Assembly (NCBI RefSeq): GCF_009900745.1
Contig: NZ_WXVU01000001.1
Coordinates: 1-64,000 of the forward strand
Reading direction: 5' to 3'
DNA from: Chryseobacterium sp. c4a
Lineage (GTDB): Bacteria > Bacteroidota > Bacteroidia > Flavobacteriales > Weeksellaceae
Length of the DNA: 64,000 bases
Shown here: in pieces, positions 25,160-34,415 of the stretch
Position numbering within the stretch: the stretch's first letter is position 1
Layout: each line of letters opens with the position of its first letter
The notes under the pieces: model-generated
Told to the model about the DNA's origin: nothing
What the model saw: the letters and a program-made list of their open reading frames with translations, nothing else
The model's database searches: none
Translations under genes and position numbers: made by a program

Positions 25160-27982
25160 TTATTCTCTGTTTTTTACCATAATCCAACCTGTATATTTTA
25201 TTTCAGTTTTGTCTTTATTAGGCTCATTCCATGTAACATGATACCAGTATGTGCCTGTAACAAGTTTCTTATCGAAATGTCTTCCATCCCACTTATAATT
25301 ATTGAATCTGTCTCCTGTAAATATCAGATTTCCATATCTGTCATATACTACAAATTTTAGATTATCCTTATAAGCAAGGTCGCTGTAATCGATATAATCA
25401 TTGACGTTATCTCCATTAGGTGTAATAGCATTCAATAAATTAGGAACTGTAACTTCCGCTGAAGTAGGGGTACAGTTATAAGCATCTTTTACATAGAATT
25501 TATGTTGGCCTCTGCTTAATCCTGTGAAGGAGTTTGAGTCTTGCCAGTTTGTAGTTCCGTCTACAGCAAACTTGTAAGGAGCTTTACCTCCATCTACAAC
25601 TACTGTAGCTGTGGTATTGTTAATTTCAATACGCTGAATAACAGGATCAGCTGCTTTTTTCACTCTTACTGTCTGAGTGATGAAACATCCGTTTTTCTCA
25701 AGAATTACAGTATATTCTCCTACGCCTACTCCTCGGATTCCAGAAGTGGTAGCTCCTGTGCTCCATTGGTAAGAATCATATCCAGATCCTGCTTCAAGAT
25801 CAGTTTTAGCATCAATACAGATATATTTATCTACAAGAATTGGTGACTTTTTTACTGGAAGAGTAATCAGGTCTATTTTCGCATTAGCAGTACATCCTTG
25901 CTCTGTAGTAATTTTTACATATACAGATCCTCCCGTTGCAGGAAAGTTTTCAGGAGTTGTTATTTCATTGATTCCGGCATTAAGATCTTTTAAGGTACGG
26001 TAGTATTTTTTTACTGAAAGATTATAATCTGTAACGTTGGCTTTCGTTAGATCAAAATAAGCATACGGCGCTACATCATACCAACAAGCTTTAATAGAAG
26101 TATCTTTTACAATGAAAGGTACAACCTTTAGGTTTAGCGTTACTTCTTCACAATCCATAAAGTCTGAGGAATCACCACAGAATGTATACACAATTTTATC
26201 TGTTCCTTCGAAATTTGGCTTCGGTGTATAAGTTATTGTTCCATTTGCATTAATTACAGCTGTTCCATTGGTAGGAGCAGTAAGGATTTTTAATGTACTT
26301 GGCACAGGTGTCTGAGTTGAAGCACTGAACGCAGGAGTAATAATCTTAGTAGCACAAGATGCCTCTTCTTTAGTTGACTGTATTAAACAGTTAACAACTT
26401 TATAAATAGGGGTAGTCAGTGATTGACATGCACCCATTGTTACCCTTACTGTGTAATAGCCTGGTTTTGTAGGGGCATAAGTAAAAGTATTGGCTCCAGA
26501 AATGGCAACATCATCCAGGAACCATTGATAGGTATCATAAGTATCTTCTACCTGCAGAACGATTCCAGGAACACAGTTCCCTGATTTTTTAGCAATAACA
26601 GGTACTGATGAGAATCCTGCAAAATATCCACCATATCCGGCAGAACTATATCCACCGTTAATTCCTGCAGTTACCGCTTTTGTAGAGGTAATGGTAAGGT
26701 TAGGAGGGAAATTCTCCAATGAATAGGTTACCCATAGAGAGTTTCCTGTCAAAGGGTGTGGTCCTTCAGCTGGTGTAGGTGCTGTTCCATTTACAAGTAC
26801 ATTTGCTCCTACTTCAGTTAATATATTAAGTTTTAGATTAATACCACTGGTAATTCCCGGCATTTCATTAATCTTACCAATTTCCTCAATTCTTCTTGGT
26901 AAGAAACAATTCAATGGCGGAATATAATTAAATCCATTAGTGGCTGCACTAGCACCAATTCCAATGAATTGATAAAGGTATACATTTTTGGATGTGGAAA
27001 TAAACATATTGGAGTGATCTCCAGGTCCCGGTTGAAGTACATAACTTGTTTCATCTATTCTATACCATCCACCTTCATTTATAGTGGCAACAGGAGTACC
27101 CGATCCATTAATGTATATTTCAGTGTTGTCCTCTGTAGCAACAATAAGACCACCTTCCATCTTAAGATCTGCTTTTGTAGATTTGGTTTTTACCATAGCA
27201 AATGTATTCCCTAATCGATCTACCGGTACAGATTGATCAAGAATAGGGTCAGAACCACTTGGTATGGCAGAGAAATTACCATTACAGCTACCATTGGTAA
27301 GTGTTACAGGCTTGTTACTAACAACTTTAGCCCCAATGAATCCCTGAGCATTAGCATCTGCATCATCTAACTCTCCCGCAAAAATAAAGGATTGTCCTTT
27401 ATTGAGAACATAAGAATAGCTGGTTAAGCTGACAGGAGGGCCGTTGACGAATTTTAAGTTAGGATTTGTCCAGCTTACAGTAACGGTAGTATTGTCTTCA
27501 GTAGCTAGAATTCCTGCAGTAAAATTATCTAAACCAAAACTTGTTTTTGAATTTCTTGTATTCGGGCTAGAGGCAACATAAAATTTTGTACCAATACCAG
27601 CCTTTCCTTTACTGGTGATAATTTCACCATGTGAAAACTCTGCAAGTCTTAAGCTGCAATAGAAAGGTCTTTCAGCTTTTAAATAAAGCCCCTTTGTACC
27701 TACAACAAAAGCATCGGTAGCTCCGTCTGCAGAGATAAGGCTTGGGTCTATATCAAATGTTTTAGGGTCTCCTTTGGAGATTGTAACAGTACCAAGCAAG
27801 GTATTGGCACTGAATATTTGTACGGGAAAAGGAGTCGTGGAATCAGTGGACAAATACACCTTATTTTGGTAACTACCTTCAGTTACATAATAAGGTGCAA
27901 TCCAGTGTTCAGTATCCCTTTGCGCGAAGAGGGTATTAATTGTAAAAAAAATTAATACAAAACTGAGTAGAAATCTTTTCAT
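25160..27982 (-). CDS. Large T9SS type-B sorted surface protein (paralog B, short)
   Basis: 940 residues, same architecture as paralogs A and C: signal peptide ending LFAQ (21), N-terminal IgGFc-like module with HWIAPYY, ATEDNTTVTV, VPVDRLG and GYGGYFAGF, then a YQWFLDD unit and a strand domain. It then has a single ~90-residue block (CWYDVAPYAYFDLTKANVT) instead of three, then SGYDSYQWSTGA. The C-terminal sorting domain has LNAITPNGDNVNDYIDYS, YDRYGNLIF, WDGRHFDKKL and TGTYWYHVTW. The ~180-residue difference from A and C is almost exactly two blocks. Putative -7 box TAATTTTG (28005-28012, minus). Expected to be exported to the cell surface. Confidence 0.9.
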   Translation of the reverse strand: MKRFLLSFVLIFFTINTLFAQRDTEHWIAPYYVTEGSYQNKVYLSTDSTTPFPVQIFSANTLLGTVTISKGDPKTFDIDPSLISADGATDAFVVGTKGLYLKAERPFYCSLRLAEFSHGEIITSKGKAGIGTKFYVASSPNTRNSKTSFGLDNFTAGILATEDNTTVTVSWTNPNLKFVNGPPVSLTSYSYVLNKGQSFIFAGELDDADANAQGFIGAKVVSNKPVTLTNGSCNGNFSAIPSGSDPILDQSVPVDRLGNTFAMVKTKSTKADLKMEGGLIVATEDNTEIYINGSGTPVATINEGGWYRIDETSYVLQPGPGDHSNMFISTSKNVYLYQFIGIGASAATNGFNYIPPLNCFLPRRIEEIGKINEMPGITSGINLKLNILTEVGANVLVNGTAPTPAEGPHPLTGNSLWVTYSLENFPPNLTITSTKAVTAGINGGYSSAGYGGYFAGFSSVPVIAKKSGNCVPGIVLQVEDTYDTYQWFLDDVAISGANTFTYAPTKPGYYTVRVTMGACQSLTTPIYKVVNCLIQSTKEEASCATKIITPAFSASTQTPVPSTLKILTAPTNGTAVINANGTITYTPKPNFEGTDKIVYTFCGDSSDFMDCEEVTLNLKVVPFIVKDTSIKACWYDVAPYAYFDLTKANVTDYNLSVKKYYRTLKDLNAGINEITTPENFPATGGSVYVKITTEQGCTANAKIDLITLPVKKSPILVDKYICIDAKTDLEAGSGYDSYQWSTGATTSGIRGVGVGEYTVILEKNGCFITQTVRVKKAADPVIQRIEINNTTATVVVDGGKAPYKFAVDGTTNWQDSNSFTGLSRGQHKFYVKDAYNCTPTSAEVTVPNLLNAITPNGDNVNDYIDYSDLAYKDNLKFVVYDRYGNLIFTGDRFNNYKWDGRHFDKKLVTGTYWYHVTWNEPNKDKTEIKYTGWIMVKNRE

Positions 27983-28060
27983 GTGTATGGAATTAGGATT
28001 TCTACAAAATTAAAATAAAAAATCAAATACTTTTAATAAAATGTAAATAAAAGTTAAAAA

Positions 28061-31000
28061 TTATTCCCGATTTTTAATTAAAAGCCATCCTGAGTGTGAA
28101 ACTTGTAATTGGGTGTCTGGTTCAATCCATTTGATGACATACCAATAAGTTCCGGTAGGAAGGTTTCTTCCATTGGATTTTCCGTCCCAGATATAATTCT
28201 TATCAGAAGATTTATATACTGAGTTTCCATATCGATCAGAAACCTCTATTGATACATTTTGCTTTATTCTTAATTCTGAGTAGTTCAGGATATCATTAAT
28301 TCCATCTCCATTAGGAGTGATCGTGTTGATAAGATTGATAACAAGAAATTCTTTGGTTACATATCTACATCCGTCAGAAGCCAATACATATACGGTATGA
28401 GTACCTCTAGATAAACCTGTAAATACATTGGAGGACTGATAATCAATACCATTTAATGAATATCTGTAAGGAGGAGTTCCACCTGTTACATACACCGTAG
28501 CTGTAGTACCGGAAACTTCTATTTTTGAAATGGTAGGAGCTTGTGCTGTAGTCACTTTTACATATTGACGGTATACGCATCCGTTAAATCCAAGATCTAC
28601 ATAATAGCTTCCAACGGAGGCTGTAATACTTTGTGTGGTTGCTCCGTTACTCCATAGATAAGATGTAAATCCTGCTCCTGCATCCAAAAGAACTTTATCG
28701 TTTGAACAGATTACTTTATCCTGAAGTTGGGTAGATTTTTTAGGAGTTTTTAAAGTAAGAGTTAAAACTCCTGTATTGGTACATGCTGTTGGGCTTTGAA
28801 ATCTCACATAATAGATGCCTCCTGAAGAAGTCAGAATCTGTGATGCTGAAATAGGGCTGTTTCCAGCCTGAGCATCAGTGGCAGAAGTGTGGAATGATAA
28901 GATAACATTAGGATCAACAGTAAATAAACCTTTGTAATCATTTAGGTTTACATTCTCTGAGCCATTCATGTCATTATCACAGACATCAGCAGTAGCATTA
29001 TTTGTAATTAAAGGAACTTTATTTCCTACTGTAAAGTTGATCTGGCCAAGAACAGCAGGGCAATTTCCTACATTTCCCGTAGCTCTTACATAGACTGTTG
29101 TATTAGTTGAATACGTCCAGTTTGATGGAAGTGTATTAGTAGTTCCGTTGATAGCATCATTCTGATTAAGGTAATATGATACTGTAAAAAGAGCTGAATT
29201 AGCAACAATCTGTGGAGTAACATTATTAAAGTCTACAGATATACTTCCGTCCGATGCATTACTGCAACTATTAGCATTAAAATTAGCAGTGTTGATAACA
29301 GGAGTAGGGAATGTGTTGAGAGTAATAGTACCTACTTTAGAACAACCATAAGACGTTACGTTCGCGTATACAACTCCTGTTGGGGCTGTATAATTTGCCG
29401 GATTGGCAATAGGCCCTGTTAGATTGGCATTGGTAAAGTAAGTTATTGTTGTTCCTGCGCCTGAAATTGGAGTTACATTAGCCAGTTTCAGATTATAAGT
29501 ACCATCTCCATTGGTTGCCGGACAAGAATACATAACATCATTTGTTACTGTAAGAACATGAGTATTCACTACTACTGTAAAATATTCAAATGCAGCCGGA
29601 TTCCCGGATCCCTGAATATAATAAGTGAAAGTATCTGTAGTGTCTGCAGTCAGACCAGCATTAGGAGTATAGGTGATTTGTCCTGTAGTAGGGTGAATAG
29701 CAACTGTCCCTTTGGTTGGCTGTACAATAATACTTGTATGAGCCGGATCTATAGTTTGTGTAGCACTTGTAAATGCAGGGGTAATGATTTGATTATTACA
29801 TGAACCAATATCATAGGTTGTTGTTGTAATAGGTGGACATACTGTATAATCATAGTCTGCAGTAAGTCTGGTCTCACAATTATTTTTGGTGATTTTACAG
29901 GTATAGATTCCTGAACCCGTTGGATCAGGATTAAGTGTAAAAGTAGTAGCACCAGGGATTTCAACCCCATTATGGTACCACTTATAATCATCATAACCCG
30001 ATTCTACCTGTAAAAGAACTCCATGATAACAGTCTCCGGTTTTTGTGATTATAGGAACTGAGGAAAATCCGGCAAAATATCCACCATATCCTACAGCACC
30101 GTTTCCTGCTGCGATACCTGCCGTAACAGGTTTGTTTGAGTTAACGGTAATATTTCCTGATACTCCCAATATCGAATAGGTTTCCCAATCTGGATTTCCA
30201 TCCACTGAATAAGGCCCGTTTCCTGTTGCAATTGGATTTCCATTTACTGTTACAGTGGCTCCTTTTTGTGTAATGATATTCAGCCTGGTGGTAAAGGCAT
30301 TGCTTCCGATTCTATTGATAAATCCGATTTCTTCTATTTTGGTGGGCATGAAGCAGCTGATAGGGGGAATAAAGTTCATTCCTCCCGAAGCGAACTCATT
30401 GCCGCTCGTAGCTCCTGATAATAATTGATATACATACACATTTTTGGTGGCTGAAATATTCATATTATAATGACCATTTCCCTGATTCTTATATTTATTA
30501 CTTGGAACAATATAGTATTTTCCAGTATTAAGGATGACAGGAGCTCCAGTTCCATTAAAGGTAATCTGTGTATTGTCTTCTGTAGCAACAATTACGGCAC
30601 TTTCCATCTGTGAAGTAAGTCCACCATTACCTTTTACCATTACAAAGTTCTTTCCAAGTCTGTCTACGGGTACAGACTGATCCATCAATACATCATTATT
30701 GGTTACATTCACATAAGCTCCATTGAAATTTCCATTGGTTACGGTAATAGGATGGGTGGCTGTAATCTTAGCTCCAATTAATCCTGTTTTATTGATCGCT
30801 TTTTGAGAGCTTACAACATCCAGAATGTAAGATTGTCCTTTATTCAGAGTGAATTTTTTTGTTGGTGAAGTTGTTCCATTCGAAAAAAGAAGAGTAGGGT
30901 TGTATCCTGAAATTTCTATATCCGTATTGTTTTCAGTGGCTGTAACTCCAATCGTAGAATTCATATAAGTGGCAGAACCTTCAATAGGAGCCATTGCGGC

Positions 31001-31405
31001 ATAGAAAGTGGTACCTAAACCTGCTGCTCCTTTAGAGGTAAGGATCTCTGCCTGGTTTTTAAGTGAAAATCTATAATTAGCGAAGAATTTTTTGCTTCCT
31101 TTCACTTGAAGTCCCATTGAATTTGGGGTGAACAACTGTGACTGAGTGGTTGCAATTAGAAAATTATTAGGGATTGACACTTCCATAGGGGAGTTTTTGC
31201 TCACCTGTACTGTCGTATAGAGTGTATTGTTGTTGAAAATCTGTATAGGAAACGGGGTAGCTTCATCGGTAGATAGGTAGAGAAACCCTTGAAGTTGGCT
31301 TACATCTGCTTTGGCTGCCATAGGTGCAAACCAATGTTCTGAGTCCAATTGGGCATTAACTATTAAACAAAAAAAAGTGCAAAAAGCGAGTAGATATTTT
31401 TTCAT
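28061..31405 (-). CDS. Large T9SS type-B sorted surface protein (paralog C)
   Basis: 1114 residues. Signal peptide ending VNAQ (19), N-terminal module with HWFAPMAA, ATENNTDIEI, VPVDRLGKNF and GYGGYFAGF, and a YKWYHNGVE unit. A strand-rich domain and three repeat blocks follow (motifs CPATNGDG, CSNASDG and CDNDMNG), then GFTSYLWSNGATTQ. The C-terminal domain has INTITPNGDGINDILNYS, SDRYGNSVY, WDGKSNGRNL and TGTYWYVIKW. All three paralogs are in tandem, each with its own -7 box (here TAAATTTG, 31424-31431 minus), so expression may be separate. No function beyond surface display can be stated. Confidence 0.9.
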   Translation of the reverse strand: MKKYLLAFCTFFCLIVNAQLDSEHWFAPMAAKADVSQLQGFLYLSTDEATPFPIQIFNNNTLYTTVQVSKNSPMEVSIPNNFLIATTQSQLFTPNSMGLQVKGSKKFFANYRFSLKNQAEILTSKGAAGLGTTFYAAMAPIEGSATYMNSTIGVTATENNTDIEISGYNPTLLFSNGTTSPTKKFTLNKGQSYILDVVSSQKAINKTGLIGAKITATHPITVTNGNFNGAYVNVTNNDVLMDQSVPVDRLGKNFVMVKGNGGLTSQMESAVIVATEDNTQITFNGTGAPVILNTGKYYIVPSNKYKNQGNGHYNMNISATKNVYVYQLLSGATSGNEFASGGMNFIPPISCFMPTKIEEIGFINRIGSNAFTTRLNIITQKGATVTVNGNPIATGNGPYSVDGNPDWETYSILGVSGNITVNSNKPVTAGIAAGNGAVGYGGYFAGFSSVPIITKTGDCYHGVLLQVESGYDDYKWYHNGVEIPGATTFTLNPDPTGSGIYTCKITKNNCETRLTADYDYTVCPPITTTTYDIGSCNNQIITPAFTSATQTIDPAHTSIIVQPTKGTVAIHPTTGQITYTPNAGLTADTTDTFTYYIQGSGNPAAFEYFTVVVNTHVLTVTNDVMYSCPATNGDGTYNLKLANVTPISGAGTTITYFTNANLTGPIANPANYTAPTGVVYANVTSYGCSKVGTITLNTFPTPVINTANFNANSCSNASDGSISVDFNNVTPQIVANSALFTVSYYLNQNDAINGTTNTLPSNWTYSTNTTVYVRATGNVGNCPAVLGQINFTVGNKVPLITNNATADVCDNDMNGSENVNLNDYKGLFTVDPNVILSFHTSATDAQAGNSPISASQILTSSGGIYYVRFQSPTACTNTGVLTLTLKTPKKSTQLQDKVICSNDKVLLDAGAGFTSYLWSNGATTQSITASVGSYYVDLGFNGCVYRQYVKVTTAQAPTISKIEVSGTTATVYVTGGTPPYRYSLNGIDYQSSNVFTGLSRGTHTVYVLASDGCRYVTKEFLVINLINTITPNGDGINDILNYSELRIKQNVSIEVSDRYGNSVYKSSDKNYIWDGKSNGRNLPTGTYWYVIKWIEPDTQLQVSHSGWLLIKNRE

Positions 31406-31551
31406 GAGTTACTATAAGGGCCGCAAATTTAAGTATTAATAATCACAATTTTATATAAAAAAAATTTGGAATTCTGGAATATTGCATAATTATTGAATAT
31501 TTAAAATTTAAGTCATTTTGTGTTCATATTGATAGAAATTTGGGCATAAAA

Positions 31552-31581
31552 AAATCCCGATGAAAAAAATCATCGGGATTT
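31552..31581 (-). terminator. Intrinsic terminator after tsf
   Basis: aaatcccgatga-aaaaaa-tcatcgggattt at 31552-31581 has a 12-bp stem and on the minus strand runs into tttttatg. It lies about 20 bp past the tsf stop at 31601. Confidence 0.92.
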
Positions 31582-31600
31582 CATATTTTTAAAAGCTGGA

Positions 31601-32425
31601 TTATAAGCTTACTCTGATAAATCCTGTTACTTTTAGATCTGCGTTTACAGATTTTACATAATCAGCAACTGAGATACTAGAGTCTTTGATGAAGTCTTGG
31701 TGTACCAAAGTGTTGTCTTTGTAGAATCTCTGCATTTTACCTTTCAAGATATTATCGATGATGTTTGCAGGCTTACCTTCTTCAGTAAGTTTGTGTCTTT
31801 CGATCTCTAATTCTTTGTCGATAGTTTCTTGAGAAACTTTAGTTTCGTCAAGAGCGATTGGGTTCATTGCAGCAGCTTGCATAGAAACAGATTTAGCAAC
31901 TTCGTCAGCTCCATCTACTTTTGCAGAAAGAGAAGTGATCGCAGCGATTTTGTTTCCAGCGTGGATGTAAGCTCCTAGGAATGGCCCTTCGATTCTTTCG
32001 AATGTACCGATTTCGATTTTTTCACCGATAACACCTGTCTGCTCGATTAATTTCTCAGCAACAGTCATTCCGTGGAAATCTGTAGCTAATAATTCTTCTT
32101 TAGTAGCAGCAAAGATTGCCATTTCAGCTAATTCGTAAGCTAGCTCGATGAAAGCTTCGTTTTTACCAACGAAGTCAGTCTCACAGTTTAAAGAGATAAT
32201 AGCACCTAAAGTGTTATCTTCGTTTACTCTTGCGATTACAGCACCTTCAGTAGATTCTCTGTCAGCTCTGTTAGCAGCAACTTTTTGTCCTTTTTTTCTA
32301 AGGATATCTACCGCTTTTTCGAAGTCTCCTTCAGCTTCAACTAGAGCTTTTTTGCAGTCCATCATACCTGCACCTGTTTGGTTTCTTAATTTAGCTACGT
32401 CTGCAGCAACTGGTGTATAAGACAT
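31601..32425 (-). CDS. tsf: Elongation factor Ts
   Basis: 274 residues, the nucleotide-exchange factor of EF-Tu. N-terminal UBA-like region AADVAKLRNQTGAGMMDCKKAL contains the family signature, followed by AEGDFEKAVDILRKKG. The core has SLNCETDFVGKNEAFIELA. Length is normal. In almost all bacteria tsf follows rpsB. Here it is on the opposite strand 14 kb away, with its own promoter and terminator, and lies next to a DUF6759 paralog. See the inversion finding. Confidence 0.98.
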   Translation of the reverse strand: MSYTPVAADVAKLRNQTGAGMMDCKKALVEAEGDFEKAVDILRKKGQKVAANRADRESTEGAVIARVNEDNTLGAIISLNCETDFVGKNEAFIELAYELAEMAIFAATKEELLATDFHGMTVAEKLIEQTGVIGEKIEIGTFERIEGPFLGAYIHAGNKIAAITSLSAKVDGADEVAKSVSMQAAAMNPIALDETKVSQETIDKELEIERHKLTEEGKPANIIDNILKGKMQRFYKDNTLVHQDFIKDSSISVADYVKSVNADLKVTGFIRVSL

Positions 32426-32485
32426 AATATCTATTATTTTTTATTTAAGATTAGTATTAATTTTTAGCTTAATTTTAGAGCAGTG

Positions 32486-32516
32486 CAAAGATAATGATTT
32501 TAATGATAAACTAAAA
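32486..32516 (-). promoter_or_regulatory. Promoter of tsf
   Basis: On the minus strand TATCTTTG (32486-32493) matches TAnnTTTG. At 19 bp upstream (32513-32516) the -33 position reads TTTT rather than TTTG. The predicted 5' leader is about 55 nt. It confirms that tsf is transcribed independently of rpsB. Confidence 0.65.
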
Positions 32517-32568
32517 AATGACTTTTCACGTTATTAATATATTTAATACTATTTTAAAGATTTGATTA

Positions 32569-33351
32569 ATGAAAAAAATCTTCCTTCTCCTGTTTTTATG
32601 CATTTTTTCCCTTGGTTTTTCTCAAAAAAAGAAAAAAACAAAATCTAAGGCTGTTGTAGAAAAAGAAACGGTGATTATTTATACAGAGCAGGAAGCCGAA
32701 ACTTCTAAGGAAGCAAGAGTGATTGCCGGTTTTATTAAGCAAAATCCCGGTCATACAAGAACAGATTATTTCAAGAAAAGACTGATGGATATTATCATGG
32801 CTGATAATTCACCGGAAGCAAAACCTACAATCAGACCCATCAGTAAGGAGAAAATTGAAAATATTGTTAAAAATAATGAATTGAACAGTGGAAAAGTAAT
32901 TGCAGCTAAAAAACCATCTGCTACAAATAATGCTAAACCTGCCAATAATTCGAATAATACAGATAAAGTAAATAATGCTATCAATGCGCTGAAAGAAGAA
33001 AGACTGGCGACTTATGCTTCAGTAAGTTCTGCAAAAAGTGCTGGTTCATCGGCTAAATCTGAACCTAGTGAAGCCAATAAGAAAACAGCAGCTATGCTTA
33101 CGCATCTTTTTAATAATGATATCAACAAAAATGAAGCTTATATCAATATTAAAAACAGGTCAAGTTGTAATCTGATCGTGAAAATAAATGGCAAAAAATA
33201 TTATAATCTAAGTGTTCCTGCCAAAGGGGAAAACTTTATTCTGATAGATAAAGGAGAGTATGTGCTGACCACAATGGTGTGTGATGCAAAGTATTCTTCA
33301 CTGAAGAAAATTACTCAGGATATTGAGATTGCTCTCAATGTAGCTGATTAA
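32569..33351 (+). CDS. DUF6759-like secreted protein, plus-strand paralog
   Basis: 260 residues. Signal peptide ending SLGFSQ (19) followed by a Lys-rich stretch KKKKTKSKA. A helical region (48-77, EARVIAGFIKQNPGHTRTDYF) corresponds to the AHPDDP motif of the paralogs in degenerate form. A low-complexity Asn/Ser/Lys linker precedes the C-terminal domain with Cys200 and Cys238 in NRSSCNLIVKI and VCDAKYSSLKK. It is on the plus strand, whereas the other three are on the minus strand 12-15 kb to the left. Back to back with tsf; ends in a bidirectional terminator. Confidence 0.77.
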   Translation: MKKIFLLLFLCIFSLGFSQKKKKTKSKAVVEKETVIIYTEQEAETSKEARVIAGFIKQNPGHTRTDYFKKRLMDIIMADNSPEAKPTIRPISKEKIENIVKNNELNSGKVIAAKKPSATNNAKPANNSNNTDKVNNAINALKEERLATYASVSSAKSAGSSAKSEPSEANKKTAAMLTHLFNNDINKNEAYINIKNRSSCNLIVKINGKKYYNLSVPAKGENFILIDKGEYVLTTMVCDAKYSSLKKITQDIEIALNVAD

Positions 33352-33371
33352 ATAAGAAGAAAACTAAAGTA

Positions 33372-33404
33372 AAAAAGGTTAAGAAATATTTCTTAACCTT
33401 TTTA
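33372..33404. terminator. Bidirectional terminator between DUF6759 paralog and accA
   Basis: aaaaaggttaagaaatatttcttaaccttttt spans 33372-33404, a perfect inverted repeat with A/T runs on both sides. It ends transcription from the plus-strand gene and from accA (-), whose stop is at 33410. Confidence 0.9.
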
Positions 33405-33409
33405 TTTTT

Positions 33410-34366
33410 TTATCCTTTAAACTGACCCATCGCAATGAATTTATCTTGTCTTTGGGTTTCAAGCTCTTGTCCTGTAAATTTAGAAAAGGCTTTGATATTT
33501 TGTAAAATAGAATTTTTCAAGTTCAAGTAAGTGGTCTCCTGATCATAGTGAGCACCTCCAAGGGGTTCTTCAATAATTCCATCAATGAACTTTTCTCTTA
33601 AAGCATCTTTTGGAGTAAGATTTAATGCATTGGCTGCATCTTCTTTGTGATCCCAGTTTCTCCATAAGATAGAAGAGCAGCTTTCTGGTGCAATTACCGT
33701 ATACCATGTGTTTTCCAACATATATACTTTATTACCTACACCTATTCCTAATGCTCCACCACTGGCTCCTTCTCCGATGATGTAAGTGAAGATAGGTGTT
33801 TTTAGCTGAACCATTTCAAAAATATTTCTTGCAATGGCTTCACCTTGTCCTCTTTCTTCAGCTTCCAATCCTGGGTAGGCTCCCGGTGTATCTACTAAAG
33901 TTACCACAGGGATATTGAATTTTTCAGCAAGCTTCATTAATCTTAAAGCTTTTCTGTATCCTTCAGGATTTGGCATCCCAAATCTTCTGTGCTGTCTTTC
34001 CTTAGTTGTTCTTCCTTTTTGAGTCCCTATGATCATTACTCTCTGACCATCCAGGGTAATCAATCCTCCAATCATTGCCGGGTCATCAGCGAAATTTCTG
34101 TCTCCATGAAGTTCTAAGAAACTGCCTTTGTCTGCCATTCCGTGAATGTAGTCCAATGTATAAGGACGATCCGGGTGACGGGACAGTTGTACTCTTTGCC
34201 AAGGTGTAAGATTGCTATAGATTTCTTTTTTCTTTTCTAAAATCTTATCCTCAATCTGGCTGCATGCTAATTTTACATCAACACCACTTTCTTCTCCTAC
34301 TAAAGAACACGTCTGGTATTGATCCATCAATTCTTTGATAGGAAGTTCGAAACTTAAATATTCCAT
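33410..34366 (-). CDS. accA: Acetyl-CoA carboxylase carboxyltransferase subunit alpha
   Basis: 318 residues, the AccA length. AccA and AccD transfer CO2 from biotin to acetyl-CoA to make malonyl-CoA for fatty-acid synthesis. Signatures include [45 protein letters not shown] and [24 protein letters not shown], and [15 protein letters not shown], which is an oxyanion-hole loop. A -7 box TACATTTG (34390-34397, minus) lies about 23 bp upstream. The accB-accC pair is 11 kb to the right, a dispersed arrangement common in bacteria. Confidence 0.97.
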   Translation of the reverse strand: MEYLSFELPIKELMDQYQTCSLVGEESGVDVKLACSQIEDKILEKKKEIYSNLTPWQRVQLSRHPDRPYTLDYIHGMADKGSFLELHGDRNFADDPAMIGGLITLDGQRVMIIGTQKGRTTKERQHRRFGMPNPEGYRKALRLMKLAEKFNIPVVTLVDTPGAYPGLEAEERGQGEAIARNIFEMVQLKTPIFTYIIGEGASGGALGIGVGNKVYMLENTWYTVIAPESCSSILWRNWDHKEDAANALNLTPKDALREKFIDGIIEEPLGGAHYDQETTYLNLKNSILQNIKAFSKFTGQELETQRQDKFIAMGQFKG

Positions 34367-34415
34367 TTCTTGAAGTAAATTAAATCTTTCAAATGTATGA
34401 AAAATTATGGTAATT

